A stretch of DNA of 17,419 bases from an uncultured Collinsella sp. (GCA_902467875.1 CABQWP010000048.1:1-17419), one strand, 5' to 3'. Positions 1-7,264 are shown, counted from the stretch's first letter. Translations and numbers: made by a program. The notes: generated by a model from the sequence alone, not told the origin.

Positions 1-537
1 CTCTGGTGCAGCGCCGCGTCCCCGGCCCTCGGCCCCGGCTCCCGCCGTATCTTCACTCTCAAGCAACGTGAACTCACGCAAACCGTCGCTTGGCTGGTCG
101 ATGGTGTCGAAGCACTCGACCGCTATGGCGTGGATATCCCGGAAGAGGCCCGCGTGCTTGCCCGACGATGCTGGCCGGGCGCCCTGACTATCGTGGTCAA
201 GGCGGCCCCCTGCGTGCCGACCTTTATGCGCGCCGCCGACGACACGGTGGCACTTCGCGCTTCGGCCTCTCCCGTGGTCCAAGCGCTCATTCGCGCCTGC
301 GACAGTCCCCTTGCCTGCACGAGCGCCAACACACACGGCGCGCCCTCGCCGGCAAGCTTTGCCGCCGTCGAAGGTCGCATCCTGGAGGGGGTCGATGTTG
401 CCGTCGACGCCGGCGAGACCCCGTGTCGCGACGCCTCGACCATCGTGTCGTTCCAGCACGGCGGGCTCCAGATCCTGCGCCAAGGCGCACTTCCCGCATC
501 AGAGATCGAGCGGGTCCTGTCCGACCCGATGCAATAG
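1..537 (+). CDS. tsaC: L-threonylcarbamoyladenylate synthase, TsaC/Sua5/YrdC family (5' truncated by window edge)
   Basis: The reading frame is open from base 1 to the TAG at 535-537, giving 178 visible residues; the N-terminus lies outside the window. Family enzymes make threonylcarbamoyl-AMP from threonine, bicarbonate and ATP in the cytoplasm, the first step of the t6A37 modification of ANN-decoding tRNAs. Visible motifs are RRCWPGALTIVV, then VALRAS, then PLACTSANTHGAPSP (the SANxSG-type nucleotide loop) and STIV. The missing part should hold the PTxTVYGLG segment. The visible length suggests that only about 30 residues are absent. The gene sits 13 bases upstream of glpK on the same strand, so they are probably co-transcribed. 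A tsaC homologue close to upp and the atp operon also occurs in Bacillus, which supports the call. A separate YciO-type paralogue cannot be excluded. Confidence 0.88.
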   Translation, partial: LWCSAASPALGPGSRRIFTLKQRELTQTVAWLVDGVEALDRYGVDIPEEARVLARRCWPGALTIVVKAAPCVPTFMRAADDTVALRASASPVVQALIRACDSPLACTSANTHGAPSPASFAAVEGRILEGVDVAVDAGETPCRDASTIVSFQHGGLQILRQGALPASEIERVLSDPMQ

Positions 538-550
538 AAAGGTGTAAGCG

Positions 551-2092
551 ATGTCGTTGAATCTGGGCAGCCTGGGCATGGAAGATGCCTCGTTTAACTT
601 TGGCGGTTCCTACATCATGGCGCTCGACTGCGGCACCACCTCGGTACTTGCGACCATCGTCGACGAGTACGGCTGCATCGTCGCGCAGGCACGTCGTAGC
701 GTCAAAACCAGCTTCCCGCGTCCCGGTTGGATAGAGCAAGACCCCATGGAGGTGCTTGCCAGCCAGATCGGCGTGATGATGGAGGTCCAGTTTAAGAGCG
801 GCATCCATTCTGACCGCATCGCCGCCATCGGTATCTCCAACCAGCGCGAGACCACGGTGGTGTGGGACCGCATAAGCGGCCAACCCATCTATAACGCCAT
901 CGTGTGGCAATGCCGTCGCACCGCACCTCTGATCGACGAGCTGGTCGAGCGGGGCGCAGAAGAGCTGGTGCGCTCCCGCACGGGACTCACGCTCGATCCG
1001 TATTTCTCGGCTTCCAAGGTGCAGTGGATCCTCGACAACGTCGACGGTGCGCGTGAGAGCGCGGCGGCGGGCGACCTCATGTTCGGCACCATCGACACCT
1101 GGCTCATCTACAACCTCACCGGCAGCCAGGTCTTTGCCACCGACTACACCAATGCCAGCCGCACGGCGCTCTTTAATATCCATACGCTCGATTGGGACGA
1201 CGACCTGCTGGCGCTCTTTGACGTTCCACGTTCCATGATGCCCGAGGTTCGTTGGAGCTCGGGCGACTACGGCCGCGTCGCGAGCGACATCATGACCAAC
1301 ATGCCGCCCATCATGGGCGTGGCGGGCGATCAGCAGGCGTCGCTGTTCGGCCACTGCTGCTTCCATCCCGGCCAGACCAAAAACACCTATGGCACAGGTT
1401 GCTTTATGCTCATGAACACCGGCGACAAGGTCGTCGAATCTAAGAACGGTCTGGTCTCCACGATCGGTATCGCCGCGGACGGCAAGATCAGCTATGCGCT
1501 CGAGGGTTCTATCTTTGCCGCCGGCTCAACCATGAACTGGCTGCGCAACAACATGGGCATCATCTCGAGTGTGAGCGAGTCCGCGCAACTCGCCGCTTCG
1601 ATCAACGACAACGAGGGCTGCTACTTCGTCCCCGCTTTCGCTGGCCTGGGCGCTCCCTGGTGGGACCCGCGTGCCCGCGGTATCGTGTGCGGCCTGACCG
1701 GTGCCTCGAGTCGCGCGACCATTGTGCGTGCGGCCTGCGAGTCCATGGCCTACCAGAGTTATGACGTGCTGCGTGCCATGGAGCAGGACGTGGGGCTTTC
1801 GATTGAGCGCCTGTCCGTCGATGGCGGCGCCTCACGCAACGAGTTCATCATGCAATTCCAGGCCGACCTGCTGGATATCCCCGTGCTGCAATGCGAGACG
1901 GTGGAGACCACGGCAATCGGTGCCGCGTACTTGGCGGGTCTTGCCGTCGGCTATTGGGAAGACCTGGAGGAGCTGGAGCAAAATGCCCAGATCGTTAGGA
2001 CCTTCCTTCCCCATATGTCCGCCGAGCGCCGCGAGCAAAACCTTGCGGGCTGGCGTGATGCAGTCAAGCGCTCGCTCAGTACCGCACAGTAG
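551..2092 (+). CDS. glpK: Glycerol kinase, FGGY family
   Basis: Cytoplasmic enzyme that phosphorylates glycerol with ATP to sn-glycerol 3-phosphate; 513 residues, the usual family length plus about 20 extra at the N-terminus. Motifs in order: ALDCGTTS phosphate loop (24-31; most relatives have Q where C30-type position C27 stands), NQRETTVVW (97-105), the FGGY-type FGTIDTWLIYNLTG (178-191), TDYTNASRT (197-205), GVAGDQQASLFG with the presumed catalytic Asp260, TYGTGCF (279-285), APWWDPRARG (368-377) and DGGASRNEF (424-432). The ATG at 551 is chosen because AAAGGTG (538-544) lies 6 bases before it; the Met codons at 578 and 617 are weaker alternatives. The segment 238-256 before GDQQ has neither the GGKGGTR fructose-bisphosphate loop of E. 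coli nor the phosphorylatable His loop of Firmicutes. No glpF or glpD lies next to it here. Confidence 0.97.
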   Translation: MSLNLGSLGMEDASFNFGGSYIMALDCGTTSVLATIVDEYGCIVAQARRSVKTSFPRPGWIEQDPMEVLASQIGVMMEVQFKSGIHSDRIAAIGISNQRETTVVWDRISGQPIYNAIVWQCRRTAPLIDELVERGAEELVRSRTGLTLDPYFSASKVQWILDNVDGARESAAAGDLMFGTIDTWLIYNLTGSQVFATDYTNASRTALFNIHTLDWDDDLLALFDVPRSMMPEVRWSSGDYGRVASDIMTNMPPIMGVAGDQQASLFGHCCFHPGQTKNTYGTGCFMLMNTGDKVVESKNGLVSTIGIAADGKISYALEGSIFAAGSTMNWLRNNMGIISSVSESAQLAASINDNEGCYFVPAFAGLGAPWWDPRARGIVCGLTGASSRATIVRAACESMAYQSYDVLRAMEQDVGLSIERLSVDGGASRNEFIMQFQADLLDIPVLQCETVETTAIGAAYLAGLAVGYWEDLEELEQNAQIVRTFLPHMSAERREQNLAGWRDAVKRSLSTAQ

Positions 2093-2164
2093 GGCTGCGA
2101 TGGGCTGCTCGATACAACAAACCGCTAAACTTATGCATGGCGTGCGGCGGCAACATTGCTGCGC

Positions 2165-2192
2165 GCCTTGTCAGCAAGGCCGTTTTGCGGCC
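2165..2192 (+). promoter_or_regulatory. Two mutually exclusive small hairpins in the glpK-upp gap
   Basis: The 123-base gap between glpK and upp contains GCCTTG-tcag-CAAGGC (2165-2180), a perfect 6 bp stem followed within 2 bases by TTTT, and GGCCG-ttttg-CGGCC (2178-2192), a perfect 5 bp stem. They share bases 2178-2180, so both cannot form together. The first could be a weak glpK terminator. The pair could also be an attenuator ahead of the upp Shine-Dalgarno at 2199-2205. Both stems are short, and chance formation in GC-rich DNA is possible. Confidence 0.3.
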
Positions 2193-2215
2193 GCAACGAA
2201 AGGGGCAATCAACCC

Positions 2216-2863
2216 ATGACCGTCACCTACGATGCGTCCCGTGTGACGCTTGTCGATCACCCGCTCGTCCAGCACAAGCTGTCGATCCTGCGCGACAAAA
2301 ACACCGGCACCAACCAGTTCCGTCAGCTTGTGCGCGAACTCGCGCTTTTTGACGGCTACGAGGCCATGCGCGACCTGCCTATGGAAGACGTCGAGGTCGA
2401 GACCCCCATCACTACCGCCACGTTCAAACAGCTTGCCGGCAAGAAACTCGCCATCGTGCCCATCCTGCGTGCGGGCCTCGGCATGGTCGACGGCATCCTC
2501 GACCTGGTGCCCTCCGCTCGCGTGGGCCACATCGGCATGGAGCGCGACGAGGTCACCCACGAGCCGCACGAGTATTACTGCAAGATGCCCAAGGATATCG
2601 ACCAGCGCATCTGCCTGGTTGTCGACCCCATGCTTGCCACGGGCGGTTCGGCCGAGATGGCCATCAGCTACCTGCGCGAGCGCGGTGTCAAGGACATCCG
2701 CATGCTGTGCATCGTCGCGGTCCCCGAGGGCCTCAAGTCGCTGACTGAGAAGGACCCTGATGTGCATATCTATACCTGCGCCATCGACGACCATCTCAAC
2801 GAGGCTGCCTACATCGTTCCCGGCCTCGGCGACGCCGGTGACCGCATCTACGGCACGCTCTAG
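2216..2863 (+). CDS. upp: Uracil phosphoribosyltransferase
   Basis: Pyrimidine salvage enzyme of the cytoplasm that joins uracil to PRPP to give UMP and pyrophosphate. It has 215 residues, close to the usual 208-210. Visible motifs are PILRAGLGMVDG (82-93), the PRPP loop VVDPMLATGGSA (135-146), AVPEGL (168-173) and the C-terminal uracil-binding stretch YIVPGLGDAGDRIYGT (199-214). The start is ATG 2216, with AAAGGGG at 2199-2205 ten bases upstream. An in-frame upstream start would lengthen the protein beyond the conserved N-terminus and is rejected. Lying just before the atp operon, as upp does in Bacillus, supports the assignment. A 10 bp hairpin follows the stop codon. Confidence 0.97.
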   Translation: MTVTYDASRVTLVDHPLVQHKLSILRDKNTGTNQFRQLVRELALFDGYEAMRDLPMEDVEVETPITTATFKQLAGKKLAIVPILRAGLGMVDGILDLVPSARVGHIGMERDEVTHEPHEYYCKMPKDIDQRICLVVDPMLATGGSAEMAISYLRERGVKDIRMLCIVAVPEGLKSLTEKDPDVHIYTCAIDDHLNEAAYIVPGLGDAGDRIYGTL

Positions 2864-2905
2864 TCGCTGGGCTAAGACGGCCGCGGCTGCAAATACGAAG
2901 AAACG

Positions 2906-2940
2906 GTGCGCGCGGACGAACAAAAGGCGACCGCGCGCAC
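2906..2940 (+). terminator. Hairpin after upp, possible terminator with poor T-run
   Basis: The arms GTGCGCGCGG (2906-2915) and CCGCGCGCAC (2931-2940) are perfectly complementary over 10 bp with a 15-base loop. Only TCCTGTT follows, so the U-tract is poor. It lies 43 bases after the upp stop and ahead of the atp promoter candidate, which fits partial termination or 3'-end protection of the upp message. Confidence 0.5.
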
Positions 2941-2952
2941 TCCTGTTAACGG

Positions 2953-2984
2953 ACGTTTTGCCCTGCAGGGTTCGAGAAAAACGT
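2953..2984. repeat. Nested inverted repeats in the atp leader region
   Basis: Outer arms ACGTTTT (2953-2959) and AAAACGT (2978-2984) enclose the perfect 10 bp palindrome CCCTGCAGGG (2961-2970). It lies about 70 bases upstream of the atp promoter candidate. It could be a protein-binding site or a second part of upp termination; function is not visible. Confidence 0.3.
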
Positions 2985-3055
2985 ATTACCGTACCTGCGG
3001 CATAAAGAAGGTCTTAAGAAAACGAACAGGTGCGTATTAACCGATGCTTTTTCGG

Positions 3056-3083
3056 TTGTACTTTAACGATTGGCTCGTACAAT
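3056..3083 (+). promoter_or_regulatory. Candidate sigma-70-type promoter of the atp operon
   Basis: TTGTAC (3056-3061) and TACAAT (3078-3083) are separated by 16 bases, giving a predicted start near 3090. The -10 box matches consensus at 5 of 6 positions. A small ACCGA/TCGGT hairpin (around 3040-3056) lies just upstream, and the local sequence is AT-richer than the genes. The position argues that the atpI-like gene starts downstream of 3090 rather than at the TTG at 3070. Confidence 0.5.
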
Positions 3084-3144
3084 AGTCACCAATGTTTGGC
3101 GGGAACTGTTCTGTAAGGCGTTAAAAAGGAAAGTGAGGACGCCA

Positions 3145-3456
3145 GTGTTTCAGATAGCCGATCTGCTCGCTATCGTTGCAGGCGCCATCGCGGGCGCAAT
3201 TGCCTTCCTTCCCTTTGTCTTTACGCTCAAGCCGGTTCTTGACGATAAGCAGAATGCGGACATGCTCAAGGGTATGGTGAGTCTGGCGGTTTCGGCAATC
3301 GCCCTGCTCGTCTTTACCTTGGTTGTGTTTGTGTTGTTCGGAGAGGCATTTCGCATGTTCCTCCTGGGCGAGGCGATCGGCTTCGTGGCCTTTATGGCCG
3401 CCTGCACGGTTCGCGTCGCCAAGGCGCTGCGAGATCCTCATGAGGTCGAAAGGTAA
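3145..3456 (+). CDS. atpI: Small membrane protein at the AtpI position of the atp operon
   Basis: 103 residues with three predicted membrane segments (about 8-28, 44-65 and 71-91), short charged loops and a basic tail. No strong sequence motif is seen, so the name rests on position directly upstream of atpB, on size and on membrane character. AtpI proteins are thought to help c-ring assembly or cation supply. The start is taken as GTG 3145, with GAGGA (3135-3139) five bases before it. The longer frame from TTG 3070 would overlap the -10 box of the operon promoter and add a non-hydrophobic leader. GTG 3133 is a second option with a poorly spaced ribosome site. The stop TAA overlaps the Shine-Dalgarno of atpB, which begins 3 bases later. 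It could instead be an unrelated small membrane protein. Confidence 0.65.
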   Translation: MFQIADLLAIVAGAIAGAIAFLPFVFTLKPVLDDKQNADMLKGMVSLAVSAIALLVFTLVVFVLFGEAFRMFLLGEAIGFVAFMAACTVRVAKALRDPHEVER

Positions 3457-3459
3457 GTC

Positions 3460-4263
3460 GTGGAAATTTTTGAAAAGCTGCCTGATGAGATTAATCATCT
3501 GGTCAGCGAGTTCAGCTCCACCCCTGTCGTGGGCGATCTGAGCTGCGGCATCACGCAGTACTCGTTTTGGCTGATCGTCTCCACGATCGTGCTCCTGATC
3601 GTCCTGGCCGTGTTCAAGAAGAAGCAGACCCTGGTTCCCAAGGGCTTCTTCGTCAACGGTTTCGAGTACATCATCGAGTACGTCGAGAACGATATCGGCA
3701 AGGGCGTCGTGGGTGAGAACTGGAAGAAGCACTTCCCGTTCCTGTGCTCGCTTTTCCTGTTCATCCTGATCAATAACATGATCGGCCTGATCCCGGGAAT
3801 GAAGCCCGGCACCGGTGCAATCGGCTCCACCGCCGCGCTCGCCATCTTCGCCTTCGTGTATTTCATCTACTACGGATGCAAGGCTCACGGCGTGATCGGC
3901 TACATCAAGAGCCTCGCCCCGCAGGGCGTGAGCTTCCCGATGAACGTGCTCGTGTGGGTCGTCGAGCTTTTCTCGACCTTCCTGCGCCTCATCACGCTCG
4001 CCGTCCGTCTGTTCTGCAACATGTTCGCAGGACACGTGGTCATGGGCTCGTTCGCCATCATGGCGAGCATGTTCATGCAGCCGCTGCTTCAGCAGGTTTC
4101 CGCGGCCCACGCCGTCGGCGCCCTGCCTTCGCTGGCCTGGCTTGCCATCCTCATCCTGATCTATGCGATCGAGCTTGTGGTCGGCGCCATCCAGGCTTAC
4201 GTCTTCACGGTCCTTACCGCCGTGTATGTCTCTGAGGCAGAGGAGGTCGCGGAGGAGGAGTAG
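3460..4263 (+). CDS. atpB: F-type ATP synthase subunit a (Fo)
   Basis: Membrane subunit that forms the proton half-channels next to the c-ring; 267 residues. The start is GTG 3460, with GAAAGG (3448-3453) six bases upstream. Five to six hydrophobic segments are visible (about 35-52, 93-111, 122-140, 160-178, 190-215, 225-256). The family signature is LRLITLAVRLFCNMFAGH (175-192), in which Arg183 is the essential channel arginine. The C-terminal helix has IYAIELVVGAIQAYVF, with Gln245 at the position corresponding to E. coli Gln252. The tail is strongly acidic (EAEEVAEEE). After the stop comes a 124-base gap before atpE, the longest inside the operon. Confidence 0.97.
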   Translation: MEIFEKLPDEINHLVSEFSSTPVVGDLSCGITQYSFWLIVSTIVLLIVLAVFKKKQTLVPKGFFVNGFEYIIEYVENDIGKGVVGENWKKHFPFLCSLFLFILINNMIGLIPGMKPGTGAIGSTAALAIFAFVYFIYYGCKAHGVIGYIKSLAPQGVSFPMNVLVWVVELFSTFLRLITLAVRLFCNMFAGHVVMGSFAIMASMFMQPLLQQVSAAHAVGALPSLAWLAILILIYAIELVVGAIQAYVFTVLTAVYVSEAEEVAEEE

Positions 4264-4275
4264 TCTTCCGTTCGC

Positions 4276-4291
4276 GCCTTAAAGGTAAGGC
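4276..4291 (+). other. Hairpin in the atpB-atpE intergenic gap
   Basis: The arms GCCTTA (4276-4281) and TAAGGC (4286-4291) pair perfectly around an AAGG loop, 12 bases after atpB. No T-run follows. A second, weaker GCCGG/CCGGC pairing lies within about 4303-4333. The gap as a whole (4264-4387) holds no gene. It may act as an RNA processing or stability element that raises c-subunit yield. Confidence 0.35.
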
Positions 4292-4375
4292 AATTCGTTA
4301 AACCGCCGGTGCCCGTACCCATGGAGCCCGGCAGTTATAAAAAGGTTATCCTGCGTGAAATAAGACACGCACGAC

Positions 4376-4383
4376 AAAGGAGG
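4376..4383 (+). promoter_or_regulatory. Near-consensus Shine-Dalgarno of atpE
   Basis: AAAGGAGG lies four bases before the GTG start at 4388 and is the closest match to the anti-Shine-Dalgarno sequence in the operon. An in-frame TAA at 4361-4363 excludes a longer N-terminus. High initiation here fits the multi-copy need for subunit c. Confidence 0.75.
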
Positions 4384-4387
4384 AATC

Positions 4388-4582
4388 GTGGGAGTTATCG
4401 GTTACGGTCTCGGTGTTATCGGCGCTGGTCTTGCTATCGGCCTGTCTGCTCTGGGTGCTACGGGTGCTATGGCCCGTCAGCCTGAGGTCCAGGGCCGCGT
4501 GTTCACCGTCTTCATCATGGGCTCCGCTTTCGGCGAGGCTCTGGCTCTGATCGGCTTCGTTGTCGCGCTGATCGTTAAATAG
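4388..4582 (+). CDS. atpE: F-type ATP synthase subunit c (Fo rotor ring, proteolipid)
   Basis: A 64-residue hairpin of two membrane helices (about 4-28 and 39-62) joined by the polar loop ARQPEVQG (29-36). It forms the rotor ring with atpB. Glu50 in GSAFGEALALIG is the ion-carrying carboxylate. The residues after it are Ala-Leu rather than the Ser-Thr of sodium-type rings, and the aligned helix-1 position is not Gln, so proton coupling is the more likely reading (inference). At 64 residues it is shorter than the common 70-85, mainly at the N-terminus. The start is nevertheless firm: GTG 4388 follows AAAGGAGG, and an in-frame stop lies 27 bases upstream. atpF begins 15 bases after the stop. 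Confidence 0.96.
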   Translation: MGVIGYGLGVIGAGLAIGLSALGATGAMARQPEVQGRVFTVFIMGSAFGEALALIGFVVALIVK

Positions 4583-4597
4583 CACGGAGCGTCAAGT

Positions 4598-5200
4598 ATG
4601 AATCTTTCATCCCAGAAGAGCGCGATCGCACTCTCCGCGTCCGCGGCCGCGCTGCTCATGCCGGTTTCCGCGTTCGCCGAGGACGGCGCCGCCGGTGCGG
4701 ACATCCTCATCCCTAAGATGGCGGAGTTCATCCCGGCGCTTATCGCCTTCCTGATTATCTGGATCGTGCTGGCCAAGGTCGCCCTGCCGGGCATCATGAA
4801 AACCATGGAGGAGCGCGGCAAGAAGATCGAGGAGAGCCTCGACGAGGCCGAGAAGACCAAGCAGGAGGCTATCGCCAAGCGCGCTGAGTCCGACTCGATT
4901 GTCACCGACGCCCGTCGTCAGGCTGCCGACATCGTTCTCGAGGCCCGTAAGGACGCCGAGTCCGAGCGTGCCCGTATCATCGAGGCTGCTCACAAGGAGG
5001 CCGAGGAGATCATCGCCAAGGCCCATACGACCGTCGAGGACGAGCGCAAGTCCATCTATGCCGGTGCCGCGAGCTCCATCGCCGACCTGTCCGTTGCCGT
5101 CGCCACCAAGATCGTGGGCGAGGCACTCGAGGACGATGCCGAGCAGAAGAAGCTCATCGAGCGCTACATCCAGGAAGCAGGTAGCCTGAATGCCGACTAG
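4598..5200 (+). CDS. atpF: F-type ATP synthase subunit b (Fo stator stalk) with signal-peptide-like N-terminus
   Basis: Peripheral stalk subunit that holds F1 to subunit a; 200 residues. The core begins with ILIPKMAEFIPALIAF (36-51), a single membrane helix (about 44-63), then a long charged coiled coil (about 67-170) rich in Glu, Lys, Ala and Arg, and a C-terminal part that meets delta. In front of this is an unusual extra segment: Lys7, a hydrophobic stretch (9-24) and AFA-ED, which resembles a signal peptidase I site after residue 27. Export of that end would agree with the N-out topology of b subunits. ATG 4598 is preceded by CACGGAG; no in-frame Met near residue 28 would give the short form. 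The gene overlaps atpH by 11 bases. Confidence 0.95.
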   Translation: MNLSSQKSAIALSASAAALLMPVSAFAEDGAAGADILIPKMAEFIPALIAFLIIWIVLAKVALPGIMKTMEERGKKIEESLDEAEKTKQEAIAKRAESDSIVTDARRQAADIVLEARKDAESERARIIEAAHKEAEEIIAKAHTTVEDERKSIYAGAASSIADLSVAVATKIVGEALEDDAEQKKLIERYIQEAGSLNAD

Positions 5201-5666
5201 CCGCTATCAGGACAAGGTGCTCGAGACCTACGCGCGTTCCCTTTTGGAAGCCGCCAAGGCCGAGAACCATGTGTTCGAGGACCTCGAGATGGTCGAGCGC
5301 TTGGCTTCTGCCAGCCCCGAGATCATCGCCGTGCTCGACACCATGTCCAAGCGCGACCAGCTCGACCTTCTTCCCAAGGTGGCAGCTGCCTTTAAGTATG
5401 TTGCCGAGGAAGACGAGGATGTAGTGGGCGTGACCGTCACCACGGCGATCCCGCTCGACGACGAGCTGCGTCAAACCATCACTAAGAAATGCGAGCAGGA
5501 CTTCGGCCGCAAGGTATTCCTTATCGAGCAGGTCGACCCGTCTATCGTGGGCGGCCTGGTGCTCGAGGCCCGCGGCGAGCGTCGTGACATTTCCGTCAAG
5601 ACGCAGCTGCGCATCGCGCAGGAGACCCTCGCAAACTCTGCTAATTCGTACGGAGGTGAAGCCTAA
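5190..5666 (+). CDS. atpH: F-type ATP synthase subunit delta (F1, OSCP-like)
   Basis: Links the b stalk to the top of the alpha-beta hexamer; 158 residues, slightly shorter than the usual 170-180. Family features are the N-terminal YARSLLEAAK (15-24) in a helical domain and the C-terminal stretch VDPSIVGGLVLEARGE followed by DISVKTQL. The ATG at 5190 lies inside the end of atpF (11-base overlap), and AGGAAGCAGG upstream provides the ribosome site, which points to translational coupling. The stop TAA shares its last base with the atpA start. Confidence 0.95.
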   Translation: MPTSRYQDKVLETYARSLLEAAKAENHVFEDLEMVERLASASPEIIAVLDTMSKRDQLDLLPKVAAAFKYVAEEDEDVVGVTVTTAIPLDDELRQTITKKCEQDFGRKVFLIEQVDPSIVGGLVLEARGERRDISVKTQLRIAQETLANSANSYGGEA

Positions 5667-7264
5667 TGTCCGAAACCCTCAATGCCCAGGATATCGCCAA
5701 GAAACTGCAGGAGCAGCTCACGAGCCTCTCCGCGACGGTCGATACGCATGAGGTTTCAACGGTCGACGAGGTAGGCGACGGCATCGCGCGCGTCTCCGGC
5801 CTCAAGAGCGCCATGGCAGGCGAGCTTCTGGAGTTCAAGAGCTCCGATACCGGTGAGACCGTCTTCGGCCTTGCCCAGAACCTTGACCGTGACGAGGTCG
5901 GCGCCGTTCTGTTTGGTGCCGTCGACTCCATCAAGGAAGGCGACGAGTGCCGCACCACTGGCCGCATTATGGATATCCCCGTGAGCCGTGCCATGCTCGG
6001 CCGCGTCGTCAATCCGCTCGGCCAGCCCATCGACGGCCTGGGCGACATCGTCGCCACGCACCGTCGCCCCATCGAGTTCAAGGCTCCCGGCGTCATCGAT
6101 CGTACCCCGGTGTGCGAGCCGGTTCAGACCGGTCTGCTCGCTATCGACTCCATGGTGCCTATTGGCCGCGGTCAGCGTGAGCTCATCATCGGCGACCGTA
6201 AGACCGGTAAGACCGCCATCGCCATCGACGCTATCCTCAACCAGCGCGGCAAGGGCATGGTCTGCATCTATGTCGCCATCGGCCAGAAGGCCTCCACGGT
6301 TGCCAACATCCGTGAGACCCTCGCTCAGCACGGTGCGCTCGACTACACCATCATCGTTTCGGCCACTGCTGCCGATTCCGCCCCTATGCAGTACATCGCG
6401 CCTATGGCCGGTGCCGCTATCGGCGAGTTCTTTATGTACAACGGCGAGGACGGCAAGCCCGCCAGCGAGACCAACCCCGGCGGCCACGTGCTCGTCATCT
6501 ACGACGACCTGTCCAAGCAGGCTGTGGCCTACCGTCAGATGTCGCTGACGCTGCATCGTCCGCCCGGACGCGAGGCCTATCCTGGCGACATCTTCTACCT
6601 GCACTCTCGTCTGCTCGAGCGTGCCGTCAAGATGTCCAAGAAGAACGGTTACGGCTCCATGACGGCACTGCCGATCATCGAGACCCAGGACGGCGACGTC
6701 TCGGCCTACATTCCGACCAACGTCATTTCCATTACCGATGGTCAGATCTACCTGCAGTCCGAGCTCTTCTTCCAGGGTCAGCGCCCGGCAGTCGACGTGG
6801 GTATCTCCGTGTCCCGCGTCGGTGGCGATGCGCAGACCAAGGCCATGAAGCAGGTCGCCGGCAACCTCCGTCTGGACCTCGCTTCCTATCAGGAGCTCGC
6901 TGGCTTTACGCAGTTCGGCTCCGACCTCGACGAGGCTACTCAGAAGCAGCTGACCCACGGTGCTCGCATGACCGAGCTCCTGAAGCAGCCGCGTTACAAG
7001 CCGTTTGAGGTTGGCGAGCAGATCGTTACGCTGTTCGCTGGCAACGAGGGCTTCCTGGATGACCTGGAGATCGCCGACGTGCTGCCCTTCCGTGCCGAGC
7101 TCATCGAGTACATGGACAATGGCTTTGGTTCGCTGCTCGACAAGGTTCGCGCCAAGAAGATCGATGATGACACCAAGGCTGAGCTCTTGCGCGTCATCGG
7201 TGACTTCAAGCAGCAGTTCATGGCCAAGCACCATTCGGATGTTTCTGGATCAGAGGAGAACTAA
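5666..7264 (+). CDS. atpA: F-type ATP synthase subunit alpha (F1)
   Basis: Non-catalytic nucleotide-binding subunit of the F1 hexamer; 532 residues. Start ATG 5666 overlaps the atpH stop (TAATG), and GGAGGTGA (5652-5659) lies six bases upstream. Landmarks: beta-barrel domain to about residue 95, LGRVVNPLGQPIDG (111-124), Walker A GDRKTGKT (176-183), Walker B region HVLVIYDDLSKQ (274-285), RPPGREAYPGD (298-308) and VSRVGGDAQTKAMK with the arginine finger Arg384. Compared with remembered E. coli and mycobacterial sequences there is an insertion of about ten residues (EDGKPASETNPGG, 261-273) just before Walker B. The C-terminal helical domain is normal. Confidence 0.98.
   Translation: MSETLNAQDIAKKLQEQLTSLSATVDTHEVSTVDEVGDGIARVSGLKSAMAGELLEFKSSDTGETVFGLAQNLDRDEVGAVLFGAVDSIKEGDECRTTGRIMDIPVSRAMLGRVVNPLGQPIDGLGDIVATHRRPIEFKAPGVIDRTPVCEPVQTGLLAIDSMVPIGRGQRELIIGDRKTGKTAIAIDAILNQRGKGMVCIYVAIGQKASTVANIRETLAQHGALDYTIIVSATAADSAPMQYIAPMAGAAIGEFFMYNGEDGKPASETNPGGHVLVIYDDLSKQAVAYRQMSLTLHRPPGREAYPGDIFYLHSRLLERAVKMSKKNGYGSMTALPIIETQDGDVSAYIPTNVISITDGQIYLQSELFFQGQRPAVDVGISVSRVGGDAQTKAMKQVAGNLRLDLASYQELAGFTQFGSDLDEATQKQLTHGARMTELLKQPRYKPFEVGEQIVTLFAGNEGFLDDLEIADVLPFRAELIEYMDNGFGSLLDKVRAKKIDDDTKAELLRVIGDFKQQFMAKHHSDVSGSEEN

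Noticed and set aside
3070..3144. Longer N-terminus of the AtpI-like protein from TTG 3070
   Set aside because: It would overlap the -10 box TACAAT (3078-3083) and lacks a ribosome site; GTG 3145 has GAGGA at good spacing.
5756..7234. 492-residue minus-strand frame antisense to atpA
   Set aside because: Low-complexity, His/Asp/Leu/Val-rich translation typical of an antisense shadow; atpA is unambiguous.
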